Assembly (NCBI RefSeq): GCF_965216415.1 | Contig: NZ_CBDCFU010000002.1 | Origin: Marivita sp003149565 | GTDB taxonomy: Bacteria > Pseudomonadota > Alphaproteobacteria > Rhodobacterales > Rhodobacteraceae | Length of the DNA stretch: 64,000 bases | Reading direction: 5' to 3' (one strand) | Shown here: positions 32,950 to 44,281 of the stretch, piece after piece | Position numbering within the stretch: position 1 is the first letter of the stretch | Layout: every line of letters starts with the position of its first letter | Program-made: the position numbers and the translations under genes | Notes under the pieces: generated by a model | What the model saw: the letters and a program-made list of their open reading frames with translations, nothing else | Told to the model about the DNA's origin: nothing | The model's database searches: none

Positions 32950-33927
32950 CTAGCGCCAACGCAGGGGCGGCAGTTGTCCAATCGGGATAGGGCCGACGAA
33001 AACGGTGCCTTGCTCGAGACCGAGGGTTACATCCAGAGTGTCTCGCGCTCCACTCAAGGTGGCCAATAGCGTGAGCATCTCGATCAATCCCTCGCTCAAC
33101 GCGGAGGGAAAGTCTCCGTTGGCGCGCACTGTCTCGAGTGCATCGCGCCAGTTGTCCGCAGAGACCGTGATTTCGCCGCTCGCACGTCCTTGCGCGTCCA
33201 AATCGGCTTGTCCGTCCAGGCGGAAAGTGACTGCCCCATAACGAACTTCAGATCGATGTATGGCGATCCGAGTGGGCTGGGGCGTTTGGTGTGAAAGAGC
33301 ATCGAACGTGATCGGCTGGTCGAGCCCGAGATCGAGTTCCGCTCGGAAAGATGCAAGAGAGTCGGGACCGATGCTTGTGGAGACGTCTGGCGTCGACGCG
33401 GCAAAACTGCCCACAGAAATGGCGACGCGGTAGTCTGCGGCCGTGGTCTCGATTCTTTGGATTGCCGCATTCACTTCGGCCATTGCGATACTGCGATCCG
33501 GAGAGTTTAGATTGAGGACTGTCGCTTCGAGGCTACTGCGGATCAAGGTGCCATCCTCGTGGATCACACTTGCCCGGAGACCGTCCGATGATACGCCAAT
33601 TGTGCGTTGGTCAGTGGTGAAGATCTGGGTATCAGGCCAGGCCACAATGACATGGCCTTTTTTGTAGGTTAGCCCGAGAATTTGCAGAAAAGGTGCCTGC
33701 CAGCCTATCTGGCTATCAGCATCTTCAAGAAAGGGGTCAGTAATTGTCAGGTCCGTTCGATTGGGAAAGCCGCGTACGGTCAGGTCCGAATAGCTGGCAC
33801 TCAAACCCGCGTACCTCTGGTCTTGGAACCAACCAGCGACATCCGAGCGGAGTGCGTTCGACGCGTAAATCCACCAACCGGAATAGGCCAGGGCCGCAAG
33901 AATGATTGCCGTAAGCAGACGTTTCAT
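32950..33927 (-). CDS. DUF2125-domain protein, membrane-anchored
   Basis: 325 residues. An N-terminal hydrophobic segment (MKRLLTAIILAALAYSGWWI) is a signal anchor or uncleaved signal peptide, and the rest should be periplasmic. The body reads as the alphaproteobacterial DUF2125 family: LRSDVAGWFQDQRYAGL, VRGFPNRTDLTITDP, then alternating beta-strand-like segments to the C-terminus GPIPIGQLPPLRW. Some resemblance to AsmA/YdgA-like envelope proteins has been noted for this kind of sequence, but function is unknown. The ATG at 33927 is chosen because the signal sequence starts there; earlier in-frame starts would add polar residues. Confidence 0.82.
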   Translation of the reverse strand: MKRLLTAIILAALAYSGWWIYASNALRSDVAGWFQDQRYAGLSASYSDLTVRGFPNRTDLTITDPFLEDADSQIGWQAPFLQILGLTYKKGHVIVAWPDTQIFTTDQRTIGVSSDGLRASVIHEDGTLIRSSLEATVLNLNSPDRSIAMAEVNAAIQRIETTAADYRVAISVGSFAASTPDVSTSIGPDSLASFRAELDLGLDQPITFDALSHQTPQPTRIAIHRSEVRYGAVTFRLDGQADLDAQGRASGEITVSADNWRDALETVRANGDFPSALSEGLIEMLTLLATLSGARDTLDVTLGLEQGTVFVGPIPIGQLPPLRWR

Positions 33928-33993
33928 GCGCAGCCCCCTTTTACCCATGCCGCGATTGGTGTTTACCGCGCGGTGAAAGGCAGGACCAGTATC

Positions 33994-34524
33994 ATGACGC
34001 TTTGGGTTTTTGGATATGGATCGCTCTTGTGGAACCCTGGTTTCACTGCGGTAGAAACCGTGCATGCGCGTCTCGAAGGCTATGCACGCAGTTTTTGCAT
34101 GCGGTCAATCCACCACCGCGGCACGGACGAAAATCCAGGGTTGGTATTGGCTCTGGACGAACAGCCGGACGGTGTGTGTGATGGGCTTGCCATGCAGATG
34201 CACGAAGCCGAGTATGACGCAACGATGGCCTATCTCCGAGAGCGGGAACTGGTATCCTCGGCCTATATTGAAAAGATACTTCCGCTGACGTTGGCGGATG
34301 GCCGAAAAACGCATGCGGTGACTTATGTTATTGACCCAGATCATGTGCAATACTGTGGATCGCTGGATCTTGAGGAGCAGGCTCAGATCATCGCGCATGC
34401 CGTTGGAGGGCGAGGGGCAAACAGCGAATATCTGTTCAATACGGCAACACATCTCGCCGAATTGGGCATTCCGGATGCAGAACTGGATTGGCTTTGCACC
34501 CGAGTAAAGGACTTGATTGCTTAA
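33994..34524 (+). CDS. Gamma-glutamylcyclotransferase, ChaC type
   Basis: 176 residues with the ChaC opening WVFGYGSLLWNPGF, which forms the GGCT substrate loop YGSL, and the later RELVSSAYIEKILPL with the family's catalytic glutamate region. ChaC enzymes degrade glutathione to 5-oxoproline and Cys-Gly in the cytoplasm. The length is slightly below the usual 180-230. It is divergent from the DUF2125 gene with 66 bases between the starts, and is followed by the stator-like pair after 72 bases. A longer upstream frame overlaps DUF2125 and is not used. Confidence 0.92.
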   Translation: MTLWVFGYGSLLWNPGFTAVETVHARLEGYARSFCMRSIHHRGTDENPGLVLALDEQPDGVCDGLAMQMHEAEYDATMAYLRERELVSSAYIEKILPLTLADGRKTHAVTYVIDPDHVQYCGSLDLEEQAQIIAHAVGGRGANSEYLFNTATHLAELGIPDAELDWLCTRVKDLIA

Positions 34525-34596
34525 CGTCTTGGCGATTGGCTGCGAACCGCCTAGAGTTGCCAGCGCAAAACAAGAAACGCGTCAGGAATTGTCCGA

Positions 34597-35790
34597 ATGG
34601 ATCAGCCGGACATTGAGGCCGAGCCCCAGTTTTCTCAACCTGTAAGACAGGTTCTGTTAATGCTCCTCATTTTGGGGCTGACAGGGTTTGGGGCTTTTGT
34701 GGCCCTGCCGAGAGTATTGCCCGTTTTCCAATCCAACCCTTACTTAAATGGGTTCATCGCCTTTGTGTTTGTGTTGGGGGTGCTGGCCTGTTTTTGGCAG
34801 GTGTGGCAACTGATCCAGTCAGTGCGCTGGATCGAAAAATTCGCTCGCGAGCGCGAAAGCGGGTTTCAAAGTAAGCCTCCGCTATTGTTAGCGCCGCTGG
34901 CAACACTCCTGCGGTCTCGCGGCAAGCGGATGCAGATCACGACAACGTCGACGCGTTCGATCCTTGATTCCGTTGCAACCCGGATCGACGAGGCACGGGA
35001 AATCACGCGTTACATCGTCAATCTTTTGATCTTCCTCGGTCTCTTGGGCACGTTCTACGGCCTTGCCACGACGGTTCCGGCGCTGGTTGATACAATCCGC
35101 GGGTTGGCGCCAGAGGATGGCGAAACAGGGACCGAGGTCTTTGCTCGACTTATGAACGGCCTCGACAGCCAATTGTCGGGCATGGGCGTGGCCTTTGCTT
35201 CTTCACTTCTCGGCTTGGCTGGCTCGCTTGTCGTCGGGCTTTTGGAGTTGTTCGCGGGACACGGTCAGAACCGCTTCTATCGCGAATTGGAGGAATGGCT
35301 GAGTTCAATCACCAAACTCGGCTTTTCAGGTGGTGACGGAGAAAGCGGCGGAGAATTGGGTACCGTTGGCGTGATCCTTGACCAAATGGTTGAGCAGATG
35401 GAAGGTCTGCAGCTGTTGTTTGCGCGATCTGAAGAGGGTCGATCCGAAGTGGAATATCGGCTTGGACAGCTCAGTGACACGCTTGAGCGGATGACGGAAC
35501 GGATGGAAGCGACCGCTCCAAGTGCGACGGCGTTTGCCCGGATTGCGGACAGTCAGGACCGATTGATCGACGTTCTGTCGCAGAAATCCGAAAACGAAGG
35601 CCTTGATGCGGAAAGCCGTATGCGCTTGCGCTCGATCGACGTCCAGATGCTGAGAATTCTTGAGGAAGTCGCCGCAGGACGCCAGGAAACGATGGCAGAA
35701 CTCCGCACAGACCTGAACGCAATCGGACGGGCCCTGGACCGTTTGGCACGGAATTCCGCGCGCAAGACTGACACTCGGGGCGAGGGCTAA
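34597..35790 (+). CDS. MotA/TolQ/ExbB-like proton-channel protein
   Basis: 397 residues. Four membrane segments are visible at about 17-38, 48-70, 137-160 and 195-221, in the MotA order, with NLLIFLGLLGTFYGLATTVPAL and GMGVAFASSLLGLAGSLVVGLL as the TM3-TM4 channel pair. A cytoplasmic tail of about 170 residues follows and has coiled-coil character from 270 on (QMVEQMEGLQLLFARSEEG). The next gene, three bases downstream, encodes a MotB-like partner. This pair is not near any flagellar, Tol or TonB gene. It probably forms a proton-driven envelope machine, but its task is unknown. Confidence 0.87.
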   Translation: MDQPDIEAEPQFSQPVRQVLLMLLILGLTGFGAFVALPRVLPVFQSNPYLNGFIAFVFVLGVLACFWQVWQLIQSVRWIEKFARERESGFQSKPPLLLAPLATLLRSRGKRMQITTTSTRSILDSVATRIDEAREITRYIVNLLIFLGLLGTFYGLATTVPALVDTIRGLAPEDGETGTEVFARLMNGLDSQLSGMGVAFASSLLGLAGSLVVGLLELFAGHGQNRFYRELEEWLSSITKLGFSGGDGESGGELGTVGVILDQMVEQMEGLQLLFARSEEGRSEVEYRLGQLSDTLERMTERMEATAPSATAFARIADSQDRLIDVLSQKSENEGLDAESRMRLRSIDVQMLRILEEVAAGRQETMAELRTDLNAIGRALDRLARNSARKTDTRGEG

Positions 35791-35793
35791 GCG

Positions 35794-38058
35794 ATGGCGC
35801 TGTCACGGCGCACCGGGGCCAGATTTCAGGCGTCGATCTGGCCTGGCTTCGTAGATGCGATGACCGGGCTGTTGCTTGTTCTGATGTTTGTCCTGACAAT
35901 CTTTATGGTCGTGCAGGCGGTGCTGCGTGACACAATCACCGGACAGGAAAATGAACTGAATGCGCTTTCGTCCGAGATTGCTGAACTGGCGCGTGCGCTG
36001 GGCGTTGAGCATCAGCGCACCACGTCATTGACCAATCAGCTTGGCGCATTGAACGCGACCCTGGATGACACCCAAGCCAGACTGACCGAACAGGAGGCGA
36101 TTATTGCCTCTCTCTCGGCCACGCGCGACCGGCAGGCCGCGGCGCTTGAGGCCGCAGATGCGCGTATTGCGTCCTTTGAAGAGCAGGTTGCTGGACTCTT
36201 GTCAGAGCGGGACACCGCGCGCGAACAGGTGGCTGAGCTGACAGACACCCGTGACCAACTTCTGTCAGAGCGGGACGCCTTAAACCTAGCCCTAGCCACT
36301 GCGCGAAGTGAGATCGACGAGCAGGTCGAAGCGGCACGTCTTGCCGCAGCCCGACGCGAAGCGCTGGAAGCTTTGGTGGCTGAATTGCGCGCAGAGAATG
36401 CGGACACGACGCAACAGGTGGGCGCATTGACGGCGCAGGTCGCTGATCTGGAAAATGCTCTTTCCGAAGAGGAAGCCGCAAAGCTGGCGGAGGCTGCGGC
36501 TGCCGAGGCATTGCGGGACCGCCTCGAAAACGCCAATGCGGAACTCACCGCAATGACAATGGCGCTGGAAGAGCAGCGCGCCCGGGCCGAGGAAACACTG
36601 ACGCTTTTGGCGGCGGCGCGTGAAGCCGAAGAGAACCTGAACGCGCAATTGGCAGCGGCACTTGTGGACGGACAGGAACGGGCTGAGGCTCTACAGGAAC
36701 GTCTTGATGCTGCGTTGGCGCAAAGCGAAGACGAGCTTGCAAGACTAGAGGCCCAATTGGCTGCGACTGTCCAAGAAGGTACGGAAACAGAAACCAACTT
36801 GCGGTCACAGCTCTCGGAACAGGCGCGTCGGATTGCCCAGCTTGAAAATGAAATTGCTGCGGCTAAGGTTGATCGGACGACCTTGACTTCACTCGAAGCG
36901 CGGTTGTCTCAGGCCTTGGCCCGGGTGTCCGAGGCTGAGGCCTTGGAGAAACGGCTAGAAGCGTTGCGTGCAGAGAATGCCAGTTTGACAGCCGATCTAA
37001 GCGGATCGGAGCAAACAACCGCGGAATTGCAAGCCGCAGTCGAGGCGTTGCGTACCGCACTCGCGGAAGCGCAAGCCGAGGCAGCGGCTCGAACCGACAG
37101 CGAACAGACATTAGAGCAACGTCTCGCAGCCGCCCTCGCGCAGCAAAGCTCAACCGAAGCGACGCTTGAAGAAACACGCAATCAATTGGCGGCCGCTTTG
37201 GCAGCCCAAGTGGCCGCGGAAACTGCTCTGGACGATCGCTTGAGCGAGGCAGAGCAGCGGCGCGTCTTGCTGGAACAGGCTCGTGATCGCTTGGAAGAGG
37301 AATCACAGCGTGCCACCGAAGCCCAGCGTCAGACAGAGTTGCTCAACCAGCAAGTTGGCGCATTGCGACGCCAGTTGTCATCGTTGCAATCCTTACTGGA
37401 CGAAGCCGAGGCGCGGGACGCTGCAGCACAGGTGCAATTGGAGAGCTTGGGCAGCGAATTGAACACAGCTCTTGCCCGTGTTGCCGCCGAAGAACGGCGC
37501 CGCCGGCAGTTGGAAGAGGCCGAGCGGATTCGACTTGAAGAAGAGCGCAAGCGGCTCGAAGAGGAGAAGCAGCGCCTGGCAGGCGAGAACCAGGACCTTG
37601 AAAGATACCGATCCGAGTTCTTCGGTCGCTTGCGGGATGTTCTTGGGGGACGTGATGGCGTTCGAATCGAAGGCGACCGCTTTGTCTTTTCCTCCGAAGT
37701 CCTCTTCCCCCCAGCGCAAGCGGGATTGTCTCCCGAAGGTCGCGCACAGATCGCAAACGTGGCGTCGATTCTGCGCGATGTAGCACAGGACATTCCGGAC
37801 GAGCTGAACTGGATCATTCGCGTTGATGGCCATACCGACAATCTTCCTTTGTCAGGGCAGGGGCTCTATGCCGACAATTGGGAACTGTCGCAGGCCCGCG
37901 CTTTGTCGGTTGTGCGTTACATGATCGAAGATTTGGGCATTCCGCCGCGTCGCCTGTCGGCTAACGCGTTTGGCGAGTACCAGCCCGTGAATTCTGAAGA
38001 CACTGCTGAAGCACGCGCACAGAATCGTAGGATCGAACTGAAGCTTACTGAACAGTAG
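35794..38058 (+). CDS. MotB/OmpA-like peptidoglycan-binding protein with giant coiled coil
   Basis: 754 residues in three parts. An N-terminal segment FVDAMTGLLLVLMFVLTIFM is the single membrane helix; its Asp21 matches the proton-binding aspartate of MotB. Residues about 45-610 are almost entirely heptad-rich, Ala/Glu/Leu/Arg-rich coiled coil. Residues about 625-754 are an OmpA-C domain with VDGHTDNLPLSG and ELSQARALSVVRYM, followed by NRRIELKL, which bind peptidoglycan. MotB normally has only about 60-100 residues between helix and OmpA domain. The coiled coil could span up to about 80 nm if fully helical. The stop lies three bases from the stop of the convergent M23 gene. Confidence 0.88.
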   Translation: MALSRRTGARFQASIWPGFVDAMTGLLLVLMFVLTIFMVVQAVLRDTITGQENELNALSSEIAELARALGVEHQRTTSLTNQLGALNATLDDTQARLTEQEAIIASLSATRDRQAAALEAADARIASFEEQVAGLLSERDTAREQVAELTDTRDQLLSERDALNLALATARSEIDEQVEAARLAAARREALEALVAELRAENADTTQQVGALTAQVADLENALSEEEAAKLAEAAAAEALRDRLENANAELTAMTMALEEQRARAEETLTLLAAAREAEENLNAQLAAALVDGQERAEALQERLDAALAQSEDELARLEAQLAATVQEGTETETNLRSQLSEQARRIAQLENEIAAAKVDRTTLTSLEARLSQALARVSEAEALEKRLEALRAENASLTADLSGSEQTTAELQAAVEALRTALAEAQAEAAARTDSEQTLEQRLAAALAQQSSTEATLEETRNQLAAALAAQVAAETALDDRLSEAEQRRVLLEQARDRLEEESQRATEAQRQTELLNQQVGALRRQLSSLQSLLDEAEARDAAAQVQLESLGSELNTALARVAAEERRRRQLEEAERIRLEEERKRLEEEKQRLAGENQDLERYRSEFFGRLRDVLGGRDGVRIEGDRFVFSSEVLFPPAQAGLSPEGRAQIANVASILRDVAQDIPDELNWIIRVDGHTDNLPLSGQGLYADNWELSQARALSVVRYMIEDLGIPPRRLSANAFGEYQPVNSEDTAEARAQNRRIELKLTEQ

Positions 38059-38061
38059 TCG

Positions 38062-39011
38062 CTAATCCACGATGACATCGGTGTGTACTATTGCAAGGAT
38101 GGTGTCGCCCCGAATGAGCTTTGCCGTGCCATGATAACGGCCTTTCGGCCAACCGTCGCTTGGCGCGCGACGTCCATAGGCCCGCATCATTTCAGTCTGA
38201 TCCTGTTGCAGCCGGGCCGTGTGTTCAAAGACGATGCCGTCCGGGCCGGTCAGCGCAAGCTCGATCCGATCATCCCTGTCACCGTGAAATCCATGCGCAT
38301 AGAGAACCAGAGCGTCGCTCCGCAACAATAGATTTCGCCGCGCACTGCCGGATTGCACGTCTTCAAGATCCGGAACCGCATCAGTCACACCAGCGCTGAA
38401 GAGGCCCGCTTCATTGTAAGACGGACTTTGCTGCCACAGCGCTTCAAATGGCTCGCTACAGGCATTGCTCTGTTCTGGCGCAAATGGGTCAACAATGTCG
38501 GCGCCTTGCGTTATTGTGAGGTGTAGATGTGGGAAAGTGGTCAGGCCGCTCAGACCGACTTCGCCCAAGACCTGTCCCTGCACAACACGCTGACCAGGTG
38601 TGACGCGCACGGATCCGAGCTTCATGTGGCAATAAACGGATTGGTAACCATTGTCGTGATTGAGCCGGACGGCATTTCCACATTCCTGTCCCTTGAGGTC
38701 TGTGCCTGGAATGTACGGCTGATCGGGGCGCGTATTTCTGATGGCTTCAACTCGCCCGGCAGCGGCAGCAATCACGCGAACACCCTCGTCCATTTGATCG
38801 AAGCTCACGAGCGCGAAATCCGTGCCGCTGTGTCCGTCATGGGTTTTCAATCCACAGCGGTAGTCCGACCTATCTGGGGACGGATCAATGTCGGGGTAAG
38901 TCGCGATCACGCATGTTTCGCCCAGTACGCAGTCAAGCGGCAGGCCCAAAAAGGAAACGTCCGCCACGGATCCCGTGGCGGACGCTATGGTCAGTGCGAT
39001 TGCGTTGCGGA

Positions 39012-39015
<4 letters not shown>
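38062..39015 (-). CDS. M23-family metallopeptidase (LytM domain)
   Basis: 317 residues. A short hydrophobic N-terminus (IALTIASATGSVA) acts as signal peptide. The LytM zinc site is present: HSGTDFALVSF provides His and Asp of the HxxxD motif, and FPHLHLTI provides the HxH motif. YCHMKLGSVRVTPGQRV is the conserved middle block. After the catalytic domain there is an unassigned C-terminal part of about 130 residues. The enzyme would cut peptidoglycan cross-links in the periplasm. The GTG at 39015 overlaps the clpA stop (GTGA), so the two are co-transcribed. Together with the neighbouring MotB-like protein it makes this an envelope-related locus. Confidence 0.9.
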
Positions 39016-41336
<2,321 letters not shown>

Positions 41337-41404
41337 GACAGAGTGTTCCTTCCTTTTTTGCGTTGCGTCATAGGATACGGCGCAACTGTCTTCTTAGTAT
41401 TAAA

Positions 41405-41432
41405 GTTTGGTCGTTACCGACGAAGCTTCAAG
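41405..41432 (-). promoter_or_regulatory. Possible heat-shock sigma-32-type promoter for clpA
   Basis: On the minus strand, CTTGAAG (41432-41426) is separated by 14 bases from ACCAAAC (41411-41405). The first block is close to the CTTGAAA consensus; the second only loosely matches CCCATNT. Position 69-96 bases before the clpA ATG is reasonable. Confidence 0.28.
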
Positions 41433-41494
41433 TTTTTTCTTCATCTCACTGGGTCACATCATACAGATTGTACGCACGTTCTTGTGATTTTGCC

Positions 41495-42262
41495 TCAGAA
41501 GCGATCCTTTCGGGCGCGAATTTCGGCAAAGACATCCACCGGGTCCGCTCCAATCATGTCGAGATGCGCCATGATGGCAGGGTCAGCGGCACGCAAGAAC
41601 GGGTTGGTGGCCGCTTCTTCAGAAAGTTTGCTGGGAACAGTAGGTTCATTACGGGAACGCTTGGAATCTATACTTTCGATACGGTCTTTCAAGTCAGGAT
41701 TATTTGGGTCGATCGTAATCGCAAAGCGGGCATTGGCCTGTGTGTACTCGTGGCCCGAGCAGATCAAGGTTTCGGGATGAAGCGCAGCGAGCTTTTGCAA
41801 GCTCTCCCACATTTGAGCAGCGGTGCCCTCGAACAGCCGTCCGCACCCCAGTGCCATGAGGCTGTCGGCCGTAAAAGCATATCCCGATCCGGGGACCACG
41901 AAAGCGATATGCCCTAAGGTGTGTCCGGAAACGTCGAGAATATCGACCACTTCGCCACCAAATTCGAAGGCATCCCCGTCGCTCACTTCGCGATTAAGTG
42001 TCGGTAGACGGTGCCGGTCTGCTGCGGCGCCTGTGACCTTCGCATCATAGTGCGCAAGAAGGTCATCGACGCCGCCAATATGGTCGTGATGGTGATGCGT
42101 GAGCCATATTTCAGTGAGGGTCCAACCGCGCTTATCCAGCTCGTCAAGTATTGGCTGTGCCTCGGGCACGTCAATGCAAGCTGTCGCTCCGCTGTCGCTG
42201 TCATGCAGCAAATAGGTGTAGTTGTCCGACAGGGCAGGCAATGTGACGAGTTCGAGGGGCAT
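41495..42262 (-). CDS. gloB: Hydroxyacylglutathione hydrolase (glyoxalase II)
   Basis: 255 residues of the metallo-beta-lactamase fold. The binuclear metal motif is LTHHHHDHIGG (THxHxDH), with further ligands in SGHTLGHIAF and FTADSLMALGCGRLFEG. ICSGHEYTQANARFA, which binds glutathione, and the C-terminal NPFLRA are typical. It hydrolyses S-lactoylglutathione to lactate and glutathione, completing methylglyoxal detoxification. The ATG at 42262 is used because the family opening MPLELVTLPALSDNY begins there; ten extra codons upstream are not conserved. It is divergent from the methyltransferase gene. Confidence 0.96.
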   Translation of the reverse strand: MPLELVTLPALSDNYTYLLHDSDSGATACIDVPEAQPILDELDKRGWTLTEIWLTHHHHDHIGGVDDLLAHYDAKVTGAAADRHRLPTLNREVSDGDAFEFGGEVVDILDVSGHTLGHIAFVVPGSGYAFTADSLMALGCGRLFEGTAAQMWESLQKLAALHPETLICSGHEYTQANARFAITIDPNNPDLKDRIESIDSKRSRNEPTVPSKLSEEAATNPFLRAADPAIMAHLDMIGADPVDVFAEIRARKDRF

Positions 42263-42324
42263 GGTGTTTCTTTCCGTGGTGGTTACACTCATATCTACTT
42301 AGGCCAATTTGAACGGAGGCCCAA

Positions 42325-43089
42325 ATGCATCTCGACGTGCAGCGGCTGCACAGCTTCTATTATCGCAGTGCGATAGGGCGTGTGGCGCAGCGCGTTGTGC
42401 GCGATCAGGTCAAGGTCTTCTGGCCAGAGGCTAAACAACAGTCCTTAGGTGGTTTCGGTTTCGCAGTTCCTTTGTTGCGTCCATACCTGCAAGAAGCGCG
42501 CCGAGTCATTGGATTGATGCCCGCTCAACAGGGTGTGATGCCTTGGCCCGCAGGGATGCCTAATATTTCGGTGCTCTGTGAAGAGACACTTTGGCCCATT
42601 GAGAATGGTCGTTTCGACAAACTGATCCTCATGCATGGCCTTGAGACATCGGAGCGTCCATCGGCGCTTCTTGAAGAATGCTGGCGTGTGCTGGGGCCGG
42701 GGGGCAAGGCGCTGTTCATCGTTCCCAATCGCTCTGGGTTGTGGGCTCGCTCGGATGCGACGCCATTCGGTTTCGGGCGGCCTTATTCGATGAGCCAATT
42801 GGAGTCGCAGCTCAAGGCGCATAATTTTGCCCCTCAGCGTCACAAAGCTGTATTGTACCAGCCGCCTTCGACGAGACGCTTCTGGATGAAGACAGGACCT
42901 TTCTGGGAACAGATGGGTCGCAGCGTCTCGGCTTTGATCGCAGGGGGGGTCCTCATGGTCGAGGTGACCAAAACCAATCCAACGCCTGGTGGCTCAAAGG
43001 TGGAAAGCCGTGTGCTCAACCCGTTGGGCAACCTTGTGCCAAAGCCGTCGGCCAAGCCCGCTCGTGCGCGCGTCCAAGCAGAACGGTAA
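42325..43089 (+). CDS. Class I SAM-dependent methyltransferase-like protein
   Basis: 254 residues. The Methyltransf_11-like core is visible in FDKLILMHGLETSERPSALL and CWRVLGPGGKALFIVPNRSG. The glycine-rich motif I is degenerate (FAVPLLRPYLQEARRVIGL instead of a DxGxGxG), so SAM binding may be altered. The start is MHLDVQRLHSFYYRSAIGR. The protein is usually found divergent from gloB in this group of bacteria, as here (62 bases between starts), but its substrate is unknown. The PhzF gene follows 16 bases downstream and may be co-transcribed. Confidence 0.82.
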   Translation: MHLDVQRLHSFYYRSAIGRVAQRVVRDQVKVFWPEAKQQSLGGFGFAVPLLRPYLQEARRVIGLMPAQQGVMPWPAGMPNISVLCEETLWPIENGRFDKLILMHGLETSERPSALLEECWRVLGPGGKALFIVPNRSGLWARSDATPFGFGRPYSMSQLESQLKAHNFAPQRHKAVLYQPPSTRRFWMKTGPFWEQMGRSVSALIAGGVLMVEVTKTNPTPGGSKVESRVLNPLGNLVPKPSAKPARARVQAER

Positions 43090-43105
43090 ATGAGCGGAGT
43101 GTCCT

Positions 43106-43951
43106 ATGCGCGCCAGACGATTCATCCAAGCAGATGTCTTCACTTCCATCCCGACCAAAGGAAATGGATTGGCCGTCGTTGTCGAAGCTGAAGATATTTC
43201 CGATGAGCAGATGTTGGCATTTGCGGCGTGGACCAATCTGGCAGAAACTACCTTTCTTTTGCCGCCAACGGTACAAGGCGCGGATTATCGACTGCGTATC
43301 TTCACACCGTCGCGAGAAATGCTGTTTGCCGGACATCCAACGCTCGGCAGCTGTGCGGCCTGGTTGCATTGCGGCGGCAAGCCCAGGTCGCCAGACAAGA
43401 TATTTCAGGAATGCGCTATCGGTCTTGTTGAAATCGATATGACGGGCGAAGTCCCGGCCTTTGTCGCCCCGGACACCAAGATTTCTGCCATGGATGATGC
43501 ATACAGGGCCGATCTGTGCCAGCAACTCCTGCTTGATCCCGAAAAGGTCGTCCGGTCGGCCGTCCTTGAGAATGGACCCGTCTGGAACGTTTTGGAGCTT
43601 GCGACAGCGGAAGATGTTCTGGCAGTCGATGCCACTCGCGTCAGTTGGCCCGATTATATAGGCGTGAGCCTCATTGGCCCCCATGATGCCGGCGCGGAAT
43701 GCGACTTCGAAGTACGCAACATCTCACCATCAAGCGGGATGGTTGAGGATCCCATCACCGGATCGTTGAACGCGGCTCTGGCAAGATGGATGTGGAAGGA
43801 AGGACGGTTGATCAAAAGCCTCTTGATCGCGCAAGGCACAAAAATGGGCCGGGTCGGCCGGGTTTTTGTCGGGGCGCCTTCCTTGGGGTCTGATCGTGTG
43901 ACGATCGGCGGTCATGCACATGTGGTCATCGACGGCGAGGTTTTCCTCTGA
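43106..43951 (+). CDS. PhzF-family isomerase-like protein
   Basis: 281 residues of the diaminopimelate-epimerase-like PhzF fold. The motif NLAETTFLLPP around residue 46 holds the catalytic glutamate of the family. MLFAGHPTLGSCAAW and the second-domain SGMVEDPITGSLNAALARWM are conserved binding loops. Most PhzF homologues outside phenazine producers are of unknown function, and no other phenazine gene is near, so phenazine synthesis should not be inferred. Length and motifs are complete. Confidence 0.92.
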   Translation: MRARRFIQADVFTSIPTKGNGLAVVVEAEDISDEQMLAFAAWTNLAETTFLLPPTVQGADYRLRIFTPSREMLFAGHPTLGSCAAWLHCGGKPRSPDKIFQECAIGLVEIDMTGEVPAFVAPDTKISAMDDAYRADLCQQLLLDPEKVVRSAVLENGPVWNVLELATAEDVLAVDATRVSWPDYIGVSLIGPHDAGAECDFEVRNISPSSGMVEDPITGSLNAALARWMWKEGRLIKSLLIAQGTKMGRVGRVFVGAPSLGSDRVTIGGHAHVVIDGEVFL

Positions 43952-44281
43952 GACACGGACAGGACCAAGGTCAGGCAGGCTGTTGCTTAAATTTTGGGCA
44001 AATGGGATTTCGCGGCGTTGCAGCGTTGAGGAATCGCTGCGAGCCCGCAAATATGACAGAAAAAATCACCCTTTAGCGCGCGCAATACGTCGCACTTTGC
44101 TCAACGCCTTAAAAATAAGACGTTTTAGCCATCACAGTAAAACACCATACCGTGTTGCGGGCTGAGGACGCCTCTGCTACATCCGCGCTGATTTCTATGC
44201 CATGTGGCATTTGCCAAACTGAAAACGCCTCTGACCACCGGTTCTTCGGGGGATCGGAGGCAGAATAGCGGAAGGGTGGAC
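43952..44281. promoter_or_regulatory. Upstream region of the ATP synthase operon
   Basis: 330 bases without a gene, rich in short AT blocks (for example near 43989-44000 and 44108-44125). It must contain the promoter of atpHAGDC. I see no convincing -35/-10 pair or strong hairpin. It may also include the 3' end of the PhzF transcript. Confidence 0.5.

Noticed and set aside
34597..38058. Resemblance to the Zorya defence pair ZorA/ZorB (MotA-like and MotB/OmpA-like proteins).
   Set aside because: In Zorya the long coiled tail is on the MotA-like protein, and helicase or nuclease genes follow. Here the long coil is on the MotB-like protein and the neighbours are an M23 peptidase and clpA.
43106..43951. 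Phenazine biosynthesis from the PhzF gene.
   Set aside because: No other phz gene is present and PhzF homologues of unknown function are widespread.
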